A model generated the notes under the pieces. The model was not told the DNA's origin. It did no database searches and saw only the letters and a program-made list of their open reading frames with translations. A stretch of DNA of 64,000 nt from Desulfobacteraceae bacterium UBA2174 (lineage in GTDB: Bacteria; Desulfobacterota; Desulfobacteria; Desulfobacterales; UBA2174), in the NCBI GenBank assembly GCA_002327445.1, contig DCWA01000023.1:62001-126000 (forward strand), written 5' to 3'. A program made the position numbers and the translations under genes. This document shows positions 34,666 to 43,272 of this stretch, piece by piece. The first letter of the stretch is position 1, and each line of letters starts with the position of its first letter.

Positions 34666-34767
34666 GGGGCAAGCCGCGCGGGTGACGAAGAACTGGCGAT
34701 GGAAGGGATTTCTCAGGGTCTGACGGCAGTCTCTGAAAAAAGTGGCAGCGAAAGACGGACCCGTCGT

Positions 34768-35058
34768 TTAGCTGCTCTTGCCGTTGACCTTTTCACGCAG
34801 GATGTTAGAGCAGCGAAACACCACCACGCGCCGCTTGGACAGCATCATCGGCTCGCCGGTGGCGGGGTTGCGGCCTTTGCGCGCCTTTTTCTCATTGACG
34901 CAGAATTTTCCGAAACCGCTGATCAGGATATCCTCGCCGGTTTCCATGGTCTGCTTCATGATCTCCAGCAGCGTTTCGACGATTTCGGCGCAACGGTTGC
35001 GGGGCAGGCCGAGTTTGTCCGGCAAAGCGTCGACGATATCTGCCTTGGTGAGCGTCAT
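34768..35058 (-). CDS. ihfA: Integration host factor alpha subunit/HU family
   Basis: 96 residues of the HU/IHF family. MTLTKADIVDALPDKLGL matches the IHF alpha N-terminus; GFGKFCVNEKKARKGRNPATGEP holds the arm with the intercalating proline; and RRVVVFRCSNILREKVNG replaces the usual RRVVTFRPGxxL. The FRPG change to FRCS is unusual but within the family range. It bends DNA and organises the nucleoid, and helps sigma54 promoters. I chose the ATG at 35058 (AGGAG upstream) over the longer frame to 35163. It has its own strong promoter at 35132-35160. It is not next to pheT, its usual neighbour in enterobacteria. Confidence 0.92.
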   Translation of the reverse strand: MTLTKADIVDALPDKLGLPRNRCAEIVETLLEIMKQTMETGEDILISGFGKFCVNEKKARKGRNPATGEPMMLSKRRVVVFRCSNILREKVNGKSS

Positions 35059-35131
35059 CGGTACAATGCTCCTCTTGCAAGATGATGGATACCGGTGGTG
35101 GCCGCGGTCCGGCGGTTCCTCAAACTGGCCT

Positions 35132-35160
35132 TTTCTAATGATAAGTCGTTCTTTTGTCAA
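35132..35160 (-). promoter_or_regulatory. Predicted sigma70-type promoter of ihfA
   Basis: On the minus strand TTGACA (35160-35155), a 17-bp spacer and TAGAAA (35137-35132), about 75 bp before the start codon. Confidence 0.6.
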
Positions 35161-35357
35161 CAAATTCTTACACCCCGGGGAGCCGGCCCGAGGCGGGGGC
35201 CGATTATAACCTGCTTGAATTGTTTAAAATAAGTTGAACCTTGCCCCCGGAAACCGGCTGGCGAAGCGCCTGGAAGACCTCGCCGACCGGCCCGAAGGAA
35301 CCGTTCGAAACTTGCTGGAGAACTGTTTTCGTGAATCGTTTCCCGTTAAAATTCAAA

Positions 35358-36272
35358 ATGTTTCAAGGATCCACCCCTCTGGCCGGCGGCCTTCATGCCG
35401 GCGGTGCCTTCCTCATCTGGGGCTTGAGCCCCCTGTACTGGCGCATCTTGACGGACGTGCCCCCCTTTGAAATCATCCTCCACCGCATCGTCTGGTCCCT
35501 GGCGCTGTTGCTGCCCCTGGTACTGCTGGCCGGGCAGACCGGCGATCTGATCCACCTCTTCGCGCGGCCGCGGATGCTGCTTCTGCTCTGTCTGACATCG
35601 CTGCTGGTGGCGGTCAACTGGCTGATTTACATCTGGGCCGTCAACAGCGGTTTCGTGCTCCAGGCCAGCTTGGGATACTACATCAACCCGCTGGTCAACG
35701 TGATGCTGGGCACGCTGTTTCTCGGCGAACGTCTCACCCGGCGGCAGGGGTGGGCCGTGGCGCTGGCGGCCCTGGGGGTGACGATCCAAACCGTCGATCT
35801 GGGCACGATTCCCTGGATTTCCCTGGCGCTGGCCTTTTCCTTCGGCATTTACGGCCTCATTCGCAAGATGGCCGCCGTGGAAGCCCTGGTGGGGCTGACC
35901 ATGGAAACCCTGATCCTTTCCATCCCGGCGGCCGGCATCCTCGTGCATCTGGACCTGGCCGGCCGGGGGGCTTTCGGAAGCTACGGCCGCGCCACCGATC
36001 TGATCCTGGTGGGAACGGCCCTGGTGACGGCGGTGCCCTTGCTGATGTTCAACATCGGCGCCCGCCGCATCCATCTGGCCACGGTGGGGCTGCTCCAGTA
36101 CATCGCCCCCAGCGGCATGTTCCTGCTGGCGGTCCTGCGTTTCCATGAGCCGGTGGCCCCGCTGCGCTGGGTGACCTTCGGTCTGATCTGGACGGCGCTG
36201 GGCCTCTACTCGGCCGACCTCCTGGCAATGGCCCGCCAACGCGCCCAACCGATCGCCCCTCGGCGCGCCTGA
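35358..36272 (+). CDS. rarD: RarD-type EamA family transporter
   Basis: 304 residues with about ten membrane helices in two EamA repeats. It begins GGAFLIWGLSPLYWRILTDVPPFEIILHRIVWS, the RarD signature with an early Glu/His/Arg set, and contains LIYIWAVNSGFVLQASLGYYINPL and GLLQYIAPSGMFLLAVLRFHEP. These are typical of the RarD subfamily, whose substrate is not settled. The start ATG at 35358 gives the normal length; the upstream in-frame part to 35241 looks non-coding. Weak ribosome site. Inner membrane. Divergent from ihfA. Confidence 0.88.
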   Translation: MFQGSTPLAGGLHAGGAFLIWGLSPLYWRILTDVPPFEIILHRIVWSLALLLPLVLLAGQTGDLIHLFARPRMLLLLCLTSLLVAVNWLIYIWAVNSGFVLQASLGYYINPLVNVMLGTLFLGERLTRRQGWAVALAALGVTIQTVDLGTIPWISLALAFSFGIYGLIRKMAAVEALVGLTMETLILSIPAAGILVHLDLAGRGAFGSYGRATDLILVGTALVTAVPLLMFNIGARRIHLATVGLLQYIAPSGMFLLAVLRFHEPVAPLRWVTFGLIWTALGLYSADLLAMARQRAQPIAPRRA

Positions 36273-36361
36273 CCGGACGCGGCTGATTCTTGGCGCCAGG
36301 GGCGCATGTCGGGCCCGCCAACCGGGGTGGGCCGCATATCTGTTTCCGGCAAGGGGTTTCA

Positions 36362-38134
36362 ATGAAGCGCATCTGGTCTGAAAAATGGTTCCCGCCCTTC
36401 GATCCCGAACAGGATGCCTTGACCTACTGGCGCGAGCGGATCCTGTTCGGCCTGCTCGTCGGCGGTCTTGGCCTCAGCCCAATTGCCATCATCCCCGCGG
36501 TGGTTCTCATCATCAAGCGCGGCCTCTGGCTGCTGGCCGCCGTCGACACGGTGGCGCTGGCGGTCCTGGTTTACCTTCTGTTCAGCACTCGCCTGAGTTT
36601 TTTCACCCGTTCGCTCGGTCTGATCGCCACACTTTATGCCATCAGCATAGGCGTTTTGACCAACGCCGGCATCATCAGCGGAGGACCCTTCTGGCTCTTC
36701 TTCGTCCCGATTCTCACCAGCCTGCTGCTGGGCTGGCGGGCCGCCGGCATCGCCGTGCTGCTCAACGCCGTCACCCTTGCCGTGGTCGGCAGTCTCGTCA
36801 GCCGGCAGGTAATCGGCCCGCCGCTTTCCTTTTTCGTCACCCGGGAATCGGCCCTGACGACGCTGGGCAATTTCGTCCTGCTCAATACCGGGGCCACGCT
36901 GGTGGTCTCGATCATGATCCACGGACTGGAGCGCATCATCCACATTCAGCGGGAAACGGCGGATCGGCTGCGGCACGAAATCGTCGAGCGCAAGCGCGCC
37001 GCGGCCGCCCTGCGGGAAAGCTCGCGGACATACCGCCAAATTTTTGAAAATATTCAGGATGTTTACTACGAGGCCAGCTTCGACGGCACCATCCTGGAGA
37101 TCAGCCCGTCGATCCGGAGGATCTCCCGGTACGCGCGCGAGGAGCTGATCGGAAAACCGCTGCACGAGGTCTACGCCGATCCCCGGCAGCGGCAGGACTT
37201 CATTGCCGCGATGATCGCGCAGCGGCGGGTTGAGGACTACGAGATCGTCCTGAAAGACAAGGATGGCTCCCAGCACACATGTTCGGCCTTGGCGTCGATC
37301 ATGGAGGATGACCAGGGGCAGCCGGTCAAGATTGTCGGCTCCCTGCGCGACATCACCGCCCGCAAGCAGATCGAGGCGGACCGTCAGCGCCTGGTCGCCA
37401 CCCACCTCCGGCTTCAAAAGGAAGAATGCCTGGGGCGGATGGCCGGCGCCGTGGCACACCATTTCAACAATCAATTCAGCGTGGTGATGGGGAACCTGGA
37501 AATGGCGACTGAAAATGCCCCCCAAGGATCTCCCATGCGTAAATTTCTTGACGAAGCCATGGAAGGCGCCCGGCGGGTGACGGAGATCAGCAAGGCCATG
37601 CTGATCTACCTCGGGGACGATTTCAGCGCCCTGGAGCGATTGGATCTTTCGGAAGTCTGCCGGCAGCATCTTCCCCTGCTCCGGGCGGTGTTGCCCCCCG
37701 GGGTGCCCCTGGAGCTGGATCTGGCAACGCGGCCGCTCACCGTCACCGCCAATGCCACCCAGATGCAGCAGGTCTTGATGAACTTGGTTTCCAACGCCTC
37801 GGAGGCCATCGGTAGCGGCAGCGAAAAATTACATCTGGCCACCGGCCGGGTCGCGGCGAGTGAGGTCCCCACAACCCGGATCGCCCCTGCCGACTGGAAA
37901 CCCACGACCCCGTTTCTGGCCTGGCTGGCCCTCTCCGACAATGGGCATGGCATAAAGAACGAAGACCTGGACAAGATTTTTGATCCCTTTTTCAGCACGC
38001 GGTTTGTCGGCCGGGGCCTGGGGTTGCCCGTGGTGATGGGAATCGTCAAGGTCTGGGACGGCGTGGTGGCGGTGGAAAGCACCCCGGGCCGGGGCACGAC
38101 CTTTCGGATCTATTTTCCCTTGGAGGGAGGATGA
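36362..38134 (+). CDS. Membrane sensor histidine kinase with PAS domain
   Basis: 590 residues. The N-terminal sensor has about six membrane helices (residues 25-200). It is followed by a short coiled coil (ERIIHIQRETADRLRHEIVERKR), a PAS domain (about 225-345, FENIQDVYYEASFDGTILEISPS) with its PAC segment, an H-box GRMAGAVAHHFNNQFSVVMGN with the phosphoacceptor histidine, and HATPase_c with N box NLVSNASEAI, G1 DNGHGI and G2 RGLGLPVVMG. There is no receiver domain, and no response regulator gene is adjacent. Start ATG follows CAAGGGG. It overlaps the four-helix-bundle gene by 4 bp (ATGA), possibly a result of element insertion at its 3' end. Confidence 0.92.
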   Translation: MKRIWSEKWFPPFDPEQDALTYWRERILFGLLVGGLGLSPIAIIPAVVLIIKRGLWLLAAVDTVALAVLVYLLFSTRLSFFTRSLGLIATLYAISIGVLTNAGIISGGPFWLFFVPILTSLLLGWRAAGIAVLLNAVTLAVVGSLVSRQVIGPPLSFFVTRESALTTLGNFVLLNTGATLVVSIMIHGLERIIHIQRETADRLRHEIVERKRAAAALRESSRTYRQIFENIQDVYYEASFDGTILEISPSIRRISRYAREELIGKPLHEVYADPRQRQDFIAAMIAQRRVEDYEIVLKDKDGSQHTCSALASIMEDDQGQPVKIVGSLRDITARKQIEADRQRLVATHLRLQKEECLGRMAGAVAHHFNNQFSVVMGNLEMATENAPQGSPMRKFLDEAMEGARRVTEISKAMLIYLGDDFSALERLDLSEVCRQHLPLLRAVLPPGVPLELDLATRPLTVTANATQMQQVLMNLVSNASEAIGSGSEKLHLATGRVAASEVPTTRIAPADWKPTTPFLAWLALSDNGHGIKNEDLDKIFDPFFSTRFVGRGLGLPVVMGIVKVWDGVVAVESTPGRGTTFRIYFPLEGG

Positions 38135-38805
38135 AAGAGGTCCTTCATGATGCGAAAAATGGGAATAATTGGAAGCATGGGAGGGATAAAGGGCGTCCCC
38201 GGCCGATCCTGCCGCCGCGGGGCGATTACCGGACGCTGCTTTCCTTCCAGAAGGCCGAGGTGGCCTACGACATCACGTTCCGCTTTGCCCACAAGTACCT
38301 GTCTCGCGGCGACCGCACCATCGACCAGATGATCCAGTCGGCACGCTCGGGCAAGAAGAACATCCTGGAAGGCAGCAAGGCCGGCCTGACATCCAAGATG
38401 ACCGAAATCAAACTGACCAACGTGGCCCGCGCCAGCCTGGAGGAACTGCTCGACGACTACCGCGACTTTCTCCGCGCCCGCGATCTGCCGATGTGGGACA
38501 AGAATTCGACAGAGGCGATGTACGTGCGCCGTCTCGGGCGCCGCGAACCGCAGACCTTCGAGATATACCGCCAAATCGTGGAAACCCGCCCGGCGGCCGT
38601 GGTGGCCAACCTGGCCATTTGCCTGATTCACCAGACCAACTACCTCATCGACCGTCAACTTCAACGCCTGGAGCAGGACTTTCTCAAGCAAGGGGGCCTA
38701 CGCGAACGCATGACCCGCGCCCGTCTCGAGGCCAGGCGCTCAACCGGCGACCTTTCTCATCAATCCCATTCCTCCCATCGTTCCCATGAAGATGAAGATC
38801 AATGA
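38131..38805 (+). CDS. Four-helix-bundle protein (suffix-domain/IVS-like), encoded within a palindromic element
   Basis: 224 residues. Residues 33-125 match the four-helix-bundle family related to 23S-rRNA intervening-sequence proteins: YRTLLSFQKAEVAYDITFRF, DQMIQSARSGKKNILEGSKA and EIKLTNVARASLEELLDDY. The rest, including ANLAICLIHQTNYLIDRQL near residue 185, looks like the four-helix-bundle suffix domain as I remember it. The N-terminal 20 residues and the C-terminal tail (SHQSHSSHRSHEDEDQ) are low-complexity because they are translated from 9-bp-periodic DNA repeats (38156-38191 and 38764-38790) in inverted orientation. Start ATG overlaps the kinase stop. No catalytic residues are known for the family; it may bind structured nucleic acid. 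See the mobile-element entry. Confidence 0.88.
   Translation: MKEVLHDAKNGNNWKHGRDKGRPRPILPPRGDYRTLLSFQKAEVAYDITFRFAHKYLSRGDRTIDQMIQSARSGKKNILEGSKAGLTSKMTEIKLTNVARASLEELLDDYRDFLRARDLPMWDKNSTEAMYVRRLGRREPQTFEIYRQIVETRPAAVVANLAICLIHQTNYLIDRQLQRLEQDFLKQGGLRERMTRARLEARRSTGDLSHQSHSSHRSHEDEDQ
38152..38790 (+). mobile_element. Putative element: four-helix-bundle gene between inverted 9-bp-periodic arms
   Basis: The left arm (38156-38191) has units AAAATGGGA, ATAATTGGA, AGCATGGGA and GGGATAAAG. The right arm (38764-38790) has TCCCATTCC, TCCCATCGT and TCCCATGAA, the inverse of the NNNATGGGA unit. The arms enclose the core of the four-helix-bundle gene. A gene-less copy of the same arm pair lies at 42360-42446, and its right arm matches this one at 21 of 22 positions (38764-38785 against 42425-42446). 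The geometry is that of a mobile element with terminal inverted repeats and a solo derivative. No target-site duplication is recognised and no transposase is present, so mobility is inference. Confidence 0.45.
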
Positions 38806-38857
38806 TCAACCGGAGGGTGTTTGGATTAGGAGTAGGAGTTGTGCGAAAAGAGGGGAA

Positions 38858-41800
38858 ATGGAAATAACGAGACGTATGAGCGCAAAGAGTACCGGCATCG
38901 CCCTGGTCTCGGTTCTGGTGGCGATCTTTCTCTGCGGCGCCGGGGCGCCGACTCCGGCCCGGGGAGCGACGGACCCGATTTTGTCGGCCGCCGAGATCGA
39001 CTATCCGCCCTTTTGTATCGTTGACGCCGACGGCCGACCGGACGGCTTTTCGGTGGAGCTGATGCGCGCCGCCCTGGCGGCCATGAGGCGCGAGGCGACC
39101 TTCCGCACCAGCACCTGGAAGGATGTCAAGGGATGGCTGGAGCGCGGCGAGGTCCAGGCACTGCCGCTGGTGGGCCGGACCCCGGAACGCGAGTATCTTT
39201 TCGACTTCACCTTCCCCTACATGTCGTTGCACGGGGCCATCGTGGTGCGCGCCGATACCGGCGGCGTGCAGGATCTCTACGATCTGCGGGGAAAATCGGT
39301 GGCGGTGATGAAGGGCGACAACGCCGAGGAGTTTCTGCGGCGGGAGGATCGCGGCATCGACATCCAAACCACAGCCACCTTCGATGAAGCCCTGCGCCGA
39401 TTGTCCGAGGGGCGATACGACGCGGTGGTGATCCAGCGTCTGGTGGCGGTACGCCTGATCCAGGAGACCGGACTCAAAAACCTGAAGATCGTCAACCGGC
39501 CCATCGACGGGTTCCGCCAGGATTTCTGTTTCGCGGTCAAGGAAGGCGACCGGGATACCCTGGCCCTCCTCAACGAGGGGCTGGCCTTGGTCATGGCCGA
39601 CGGCACCTACCGGCGCTTGCACGCCAAGTGGTTCGCTGCCCTGGAGCTGCCAACCCACCGGCGCATCGTGGTGGGCGGGGACCGCAACTATCCGCCCTTC
39701 GAGTACCTGGACGAAAACGGTCGGCCCACCGGCTACAACGTGGACCTGACCCGGGCCATCGCCCGGGAGATGGACCTGGATATCGAAATCCGCCTGATGC
39801 CCTGGCCCCGGGTGGTCGATGGCCTGCAAAGCGGCGACATCGACATCCTCCAGGGTATGTTCTACTCGCTCCAGCGGGACCTGACATTCGATTTCACACC
39901 GCCCCACATCATCAACCAGTGCGTCAGCGTCGTGCGCCGGGGCCAAGATCCGCCGCCGGCCACCGTCAATGAGCTCATGGGGCTCCGGATCGTGGTCGAG
40001 CGCGGTGACATCATGCACCAATTCGCCGTGGAAAACGGACTCCAGGCAGATGTCGTCGCCGTGGGCACCCAGGAAGACGCCCTGCGGGAGGTGGCCGAAG
40101 GCAGGCAGGACTGCGCCCTGGTCTCGCGCCTCACCGCCCTCTACTGGATCAAGGTCCATGGCTGGGACAACCTGGCGGTGGCCCGCCGCCCCCTGCTTTC
40201 CCCCAATTACTGCTTCGCGGTGCCCAACGGCCACAAGGCCATGCTGACCACCTTCAGCGAGGGGCTCAAGACCCTGGAAAACAGCGGCGAGTATCAACGC
40301 ATCTATGACAAGTGGCTCGGCGTCTATGCCTCGATCTCTCCGGAAATTGGTGATATCGTGCGCGGCCTTGCCGCGGGCACCGCCGTTCTGCTGGCCATCC
40401 TCCTGGCCATGTTTGCCTGGACCCGAGTCTTGCGACGCCAGGTGGCCAATAAAACGGCGGAGTTGCGCCAGAGAGAAGCCTTCCAGCGCGCCATGATCAC
40501 TTACTCGCCGCTGGCGCTGTTCAGCATCGACCTGGACGGGATCGTATCGAGCTGGAACCCGTCGGCCGAAAGGATGTTCGGCTGGACCGCCCGAGAAGTC
40601 CTCGGCAAGCCGCTGCCGATTGTGCCGGAGAACAGTCGGCCGGAATTCGACGTCTTGCGCCGGCAGGTGGCAGAAGGCGGTCAATTCTCGGGCAAGGAAC
40701 TGGTCCACCGGCGAAGGGACGGCATCCCCATCTCCCTGAGCCTCTCCGTCGCGCCCATTCGTGACAGGGGGGGACGCATCACGGGCATCATGGGGGCTGC
40801 CGAGGACATCACCGAACGTAAGCAAGCGGAGGACGCGCTGCGGGAAAGCGAGCAACAGCTCCACGCCATCCTGGAATCCGGCGCCAACCCCACCGTGGTC
40901 TACGATGCCGAGGGCTTTCCCCGGCACCTGAACGCGGCCTTTACCGGCGTCTTCGGTTGGACCCGGGAGGAATTGGCCGGGCAGTGGATTCCCTTCGTGC
41001 CCGACGACCAGAAGGAGGTCACGGCCGCCAAGATCAAGGAAATCTACGCCACCGGCGATCCTGTCAAATTCGCCACCCAGCGGTTGACCAAGGACGGCCG
41101 GCGCCTCGATGTGATCGTCAGCGCGGCCATCATCAAGATCGCTGAAAGCAAGGGCACCGGAATGGTGGTGAGCCTCACCGACGTCAGCGAGCAGAAAAAC
41201 CTTGAACTCCAGCTCAGGCAGGCCCAGAAGATGGAGTCGGTGGGGCGCCTGGCCGGCGGGGTGGCCCACGATTTCAACAACATGCTCGGGGTGATCCTCG
41301 GCTACGCGGAGCTGGCCCAGGCCAAGATAGCCCAAGACGACCCGCTGCACGCCGACCTGACCGAGATCGTCACCGCCGCCCGCCGCTCGGCCGACATCAC
41401 CCGCCAACTGCTCGCCTTTGCCCGCCGCCAGACCATCGCCCCCAAGGTGCTCGACCTCAACGACACCGTCGAGGGGATGCTGCGCATGCTGCGCCGGCTC
41501 ATCGGCGAGGACATCGACCTGCAGTGGCTCCCCGATGGCGGCCTGTGGCCGGTGAAGATCGACCCCTCCCAGGTGGACCAGTTGTTGGCCAACCTGTGCG
41601 TCAACGCCCGGGATGCCATCGACGGGGTGGGCAAGATCACCATCGAGACCGAAAACGTGCACTTCGACCCGCAGTACTGCCGCGACCACCTCGGGTTCAC
41701 CGCCGGCGATTACGTGCTCTTGGCCGTCAGCGACGACGGCTGCGGCATGGGCGCCGAGATTCGCGAGCATCTCTTCGAACCCTTTTTCACCACCAAGGAA

Positions 41801-42346
41801 GCCGGCCGGGGCACCGGTCTGGGGTTGGCCACCGTCTACGGTATCGTCAAACAGAACAACGGCTTCATCAATGTCTACAGCGAGCCGGGAGCGGGCACCA
41901 CCGTCAAGATCTACCTGCCCCGGGACAGCGAAGCCGCCGAGGCCCTGCCGGCCGCCTTGGGGCGGAAAGCCGACGCCGGCCGCGGCGAGACGATCCTGGT
42001 GGTGGAAGACGAGGCCTCGGTGCTCAGGCTGGTTTGCGCCATCCTCGAGGGCCTGGGCTACACCGTGCTGGCCGCCGCCGGCACCGCCGAGGCCATCACC
42101 CTGGCCGAGGCCCATGGCGCCAAGATCCACCTGCTGATCACCGACGTGGTGATGCCGGAAATGAACGGCCGGGACCTGGCGGCGCGGCTCCAAAAGCTGT
42201 ACCCTGATCTGAAGGTGCTGTTCATGAGCGGCTACACCGCCAACGTCATCGCCCACCACGGCGTGCTGGAGGACGGGGTTTACTTCATCCAGAAACCCTT
42301 CTCGCGCCAGGACCTGGCCGCCCGGGTGCGGGAGGCGCTGGGGTAG
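38858..42346 (+). CDS. Hybrid sensor histidine kinase with two periplasmic amino-acid-binding-type domains
   Basis: 1162 residues. Signal/anchor segment (GIALVSVLVAIFLCGAGA), then two SBP_bac_3 domains (about 40-260, AAEIDYPPFCIVDADGRPDGF; and 270-485, GDRNYPPFEYLDENGRPTGYN), a membrane helix (AAGTAVLLAILLAMFAW, near 515), two PAS domains (about 545-660 and 670-790), H-box GRLAGGVAHDFNNMLGVILGY with the phospho-His, HATPase_c (NLCVNARDAI, DDGCGMG, GTGLGLATVYGIVK) and a C-terminal receiver (ILVVEDEASVLRLV, ITDVVMPEMNG, KPF). It resembles BvgS/EvgS-like Venus-flytrap kinases but ends in one receiver. Start MEITRR follows AGAGGGGAA; MSAKSTG at 38876 is possible. It is flanked by matching 22-bp repeat arms at 38764 and 42425. 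Confidence 0.93.
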   Translation: MEITRRMSAKSTGIALVSVLVAIFLCGAGAPTPARGATDPILSAAEIDYPPFCIVDADGRPDGFSVELMRAALAAMRREATFRTSTWKDVKGWLERGEVQALPLVGRTPEREYLFDFTFPYMSLHGAIVVRADTGGVQDLYDLRGKSVAVMKGDNAEEFLRREDRGIDIQTTATFDEALRRLSEGRYDAVVIQRLVAVRLIQETGLKNLKIVNRPIDGFRQDFCFAVKEGDRDTLALLNEGLALVMADGTYRRLHAKWFAALELPTHRRIVVGGDRNYPPFEYLDENGRPTGYNVDLTRAIAREMDLDIEIRLMPWPRVVDGLQSGDIDILQGMFYSLQRDLTFDFTPPHIINQCVSVVRRGQDPPPATVNELMGLRIVVERGDIMHQFAVENGLQADVVAVGTQEDALREVAEGRQDCALVSRLTALYWIKVHGWDNLAVARRPLLSPNYCFAVPNGHKAMLTTFSEGLKTLENSGEYQRIYDKWLGVYASISPEIGDIVRGLAAGTAVLLAILLAMFAWTRVLRRQVANKTAELRQREAFQRAMITYSPLALFSIDLDGIVSSWNPSAERMFGWTAREVLGKPLPIVPENSRPEFDVLRRQVAEGGQFSGKELVHRRRDGIPISLSLSVAPIRDRGGRITGIMGAAEDITERKQAEDALRESEQQLHAILESGANPTVVYDAEGFPRHLNAAFTGVFGWTREELAGQWIPFVPDDQKEVTAAKIKEIYATGDPVKFATQRLTKDGRRLDVIVSAAIIKIAESKGTGMVVSLTDVSEQKNLELQLRQAQKMESVGRLAGGVAHDFNNMLGVILGYAELAQAKIAQDDPLHADLTEIVTAARRSADITRQLLAFARRQTIAPKVLDLNDTVEGMLRMLRRLIGEDIDLQWLPDGGLWPVKIDPSQVDQLLANLCVNARDAIDGVGKITIETENVHFDPQYCRDHLGFTAGDYVLLAVSDDGCGMGAEIREHLFEPFFTTKEAGRGTGLGLATVYGIVKQNNGFINVYSEPGAGTTVKIYLPRDSEAAEALPAALGRKADAGRGETILVVEDEASVLRLVCAILEGLGYTVLAAAGTAEAITLAEAHGAKIHLLITDVVMPEMNGRDLAARLQKLYPDLKVLFMSGYTANVIAHHGVLEDGVYFIQKPFSRQDLAARVREALG

Positions 42347-42359
42347 GCGGGAAATGAGA

Positions 42360-42446
42360 GGAATGGGAAGAATGGGAGCGATGGGAGTAATGGCGCTGGC
42401 ACAAGATGGCGTTGCGCCCATTCTTCCCATTCCTCCCATCGCTCCC
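42360..42446. repeat. Solo 9-bp-periodic palindrome (NNNATGGGA type)
   Basis: The left arm GGAATGGGA AGAATGGGA GCGATGGGA (42360-42386) and the right arm CCCATTCTT CCCATTCCT CCCATCGCT (42417-42443) include a perfect 17-bp inverted repeat (42360-42376 with 42417-42433). The loop is about 40 bp. It starts 13 bp after the hybrid-kinase stop, so it could also serve as a terminator. Confidence 0.85.
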
Positions 42447-42521
42447 TTGACCCCAACCCCCGAATCATGGAGGATTGACGATCTTCTGTTTTTCTTTTAC
42501 CGACTTACCGAAGGTGCACCA

Positions 42522-42850
42522 ATGACGCTTGTGCAACCATACGCTCCGGAATCCATCTGGATCAAGTTCAAGATCGCCCCGTTGGACCTCGTTCATTCTC
42601 CCCTGGCCATCCTGGTAATCGATGACATCACCGATCTGCGCCAGGCGTTGGCGGAACGCGACAGCTTGCAGGCCCACAGCTCACCCAGGCCCAGCGCCTG
42701 GAGTCGGTGGGCACCTGGCCGGCGTGGTGGCCCAAGATTTCAACAACCTGCTCTCGGTGATCCTCGGCTACAGCCAAATGATGCTCGCCGACAGCGCCGG
42801 CGACGATCCGCGCCGCCAGGCGCTGCAAGAAATCTACCATTCAGAAACCC
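42522..42850 (+). pseudogene. Decayed histidine-kinase fragment (PAS end plus H-box)
   Basis: In two frames this encodes a kinase remnant: SPLAILVIDDITDLRQALAE (end of a PAS region), then LTQAQRLESVG, LAGVVAQDFNNLLSVILGYSQ and DDPRRQALQEI. At least two frameshifts are needed (a 2-bp gain near 42683 and a 1-bp loss near 42714). The H-box histidine is glutamine (AQDFNN for AHDFNN), so it cannot accept phosphate. No HATPase_c domain follows. It starts with an ATG and a possible ribosome site (GAAGGTG). It is similar to, but distinct from, the intact H-box of the upstream kinase, and is probably what is left of a neighbouring paralogue. Confidence 0.8.
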
Positions 42851-42915
42851 TTCTCGGTTCAGGGGTTGCTGAGCAAGGTGGCTTCCGTACTGCGATAGAA
42901 GTCCCCGGAGGACCG

Positions 42916-43272
42916 ATGCCCATGACCGGCAAGATCGTGCCACGCGACTATCCGCATCCCCGGATCAGCGAGCAGGTGGATGCCGTCAGCGGGCACTACA
43001 TGCTCACCGACGAAAAACGTCTCGCCGTGGCGGACGGCCAGGTGCTTTATTTTACCGGTTATGCCGTGGTGGACACCGCCTGCTGCGGCCCGGGCGGGTG
43101 CGGCTATGCCGTGGTGGCGGGAAAAATCATCGGCCACGCCTACCGCCGCAGCGCCGATGGCCGGGCGGTCTCCCGGGTGGTGCCCATCGACGACCCGGGG
43201 CTTCAGGCCGAGATCGGTCGGCGCATCATGGCTACCGATCACGTCTCCCAGGTGCTCTTCGACCCCTCATAA
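42916..43272 (+). CDS. Small conserved-type hypothetical protein with CCGPGGCG motif
   Basis: 118 residues starting MPMTGKIVPRDYPHPRISEQVD, with CCGEAGG-like ribosome site CCGGAGGACC. It has a beta-rich pattern (EKRLAVADGQVLYFTGYAVVDTACCGPGGCGYAVVAGKI) and an acidic-aliphatic C-terminus (HVSQVLFDPS). The central CCGPGGCG is a striking cysteine/glycine turn that could hold a metal or be a redox pair. No signal peptide. It overlaps the end of the convergent metallophosphoesterase gene by 6 bp. No family is recognised. The frame continues upstream into the kinase pseudogene, but the ribosome site supports this start. Confidence 0.7.
   Translation: MPMTGKIVPRDYPHPRISEQVDAVSGHYMLTDEKRLAVADGQVLYFTGYAVVDTACCGPGGCGYAVVAGKIIGHAYRRSADGRAVSRVVPIDDPGLQAEIGRRIMATDHVSQVLFDPS

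Noticed and set aside
38684..42439. Minus-strand open frame of about 1250 codons opposite the hybrid kinase
   Set aside because: It mirrors a well-supported kinase and has shadow-like composition with no motif.
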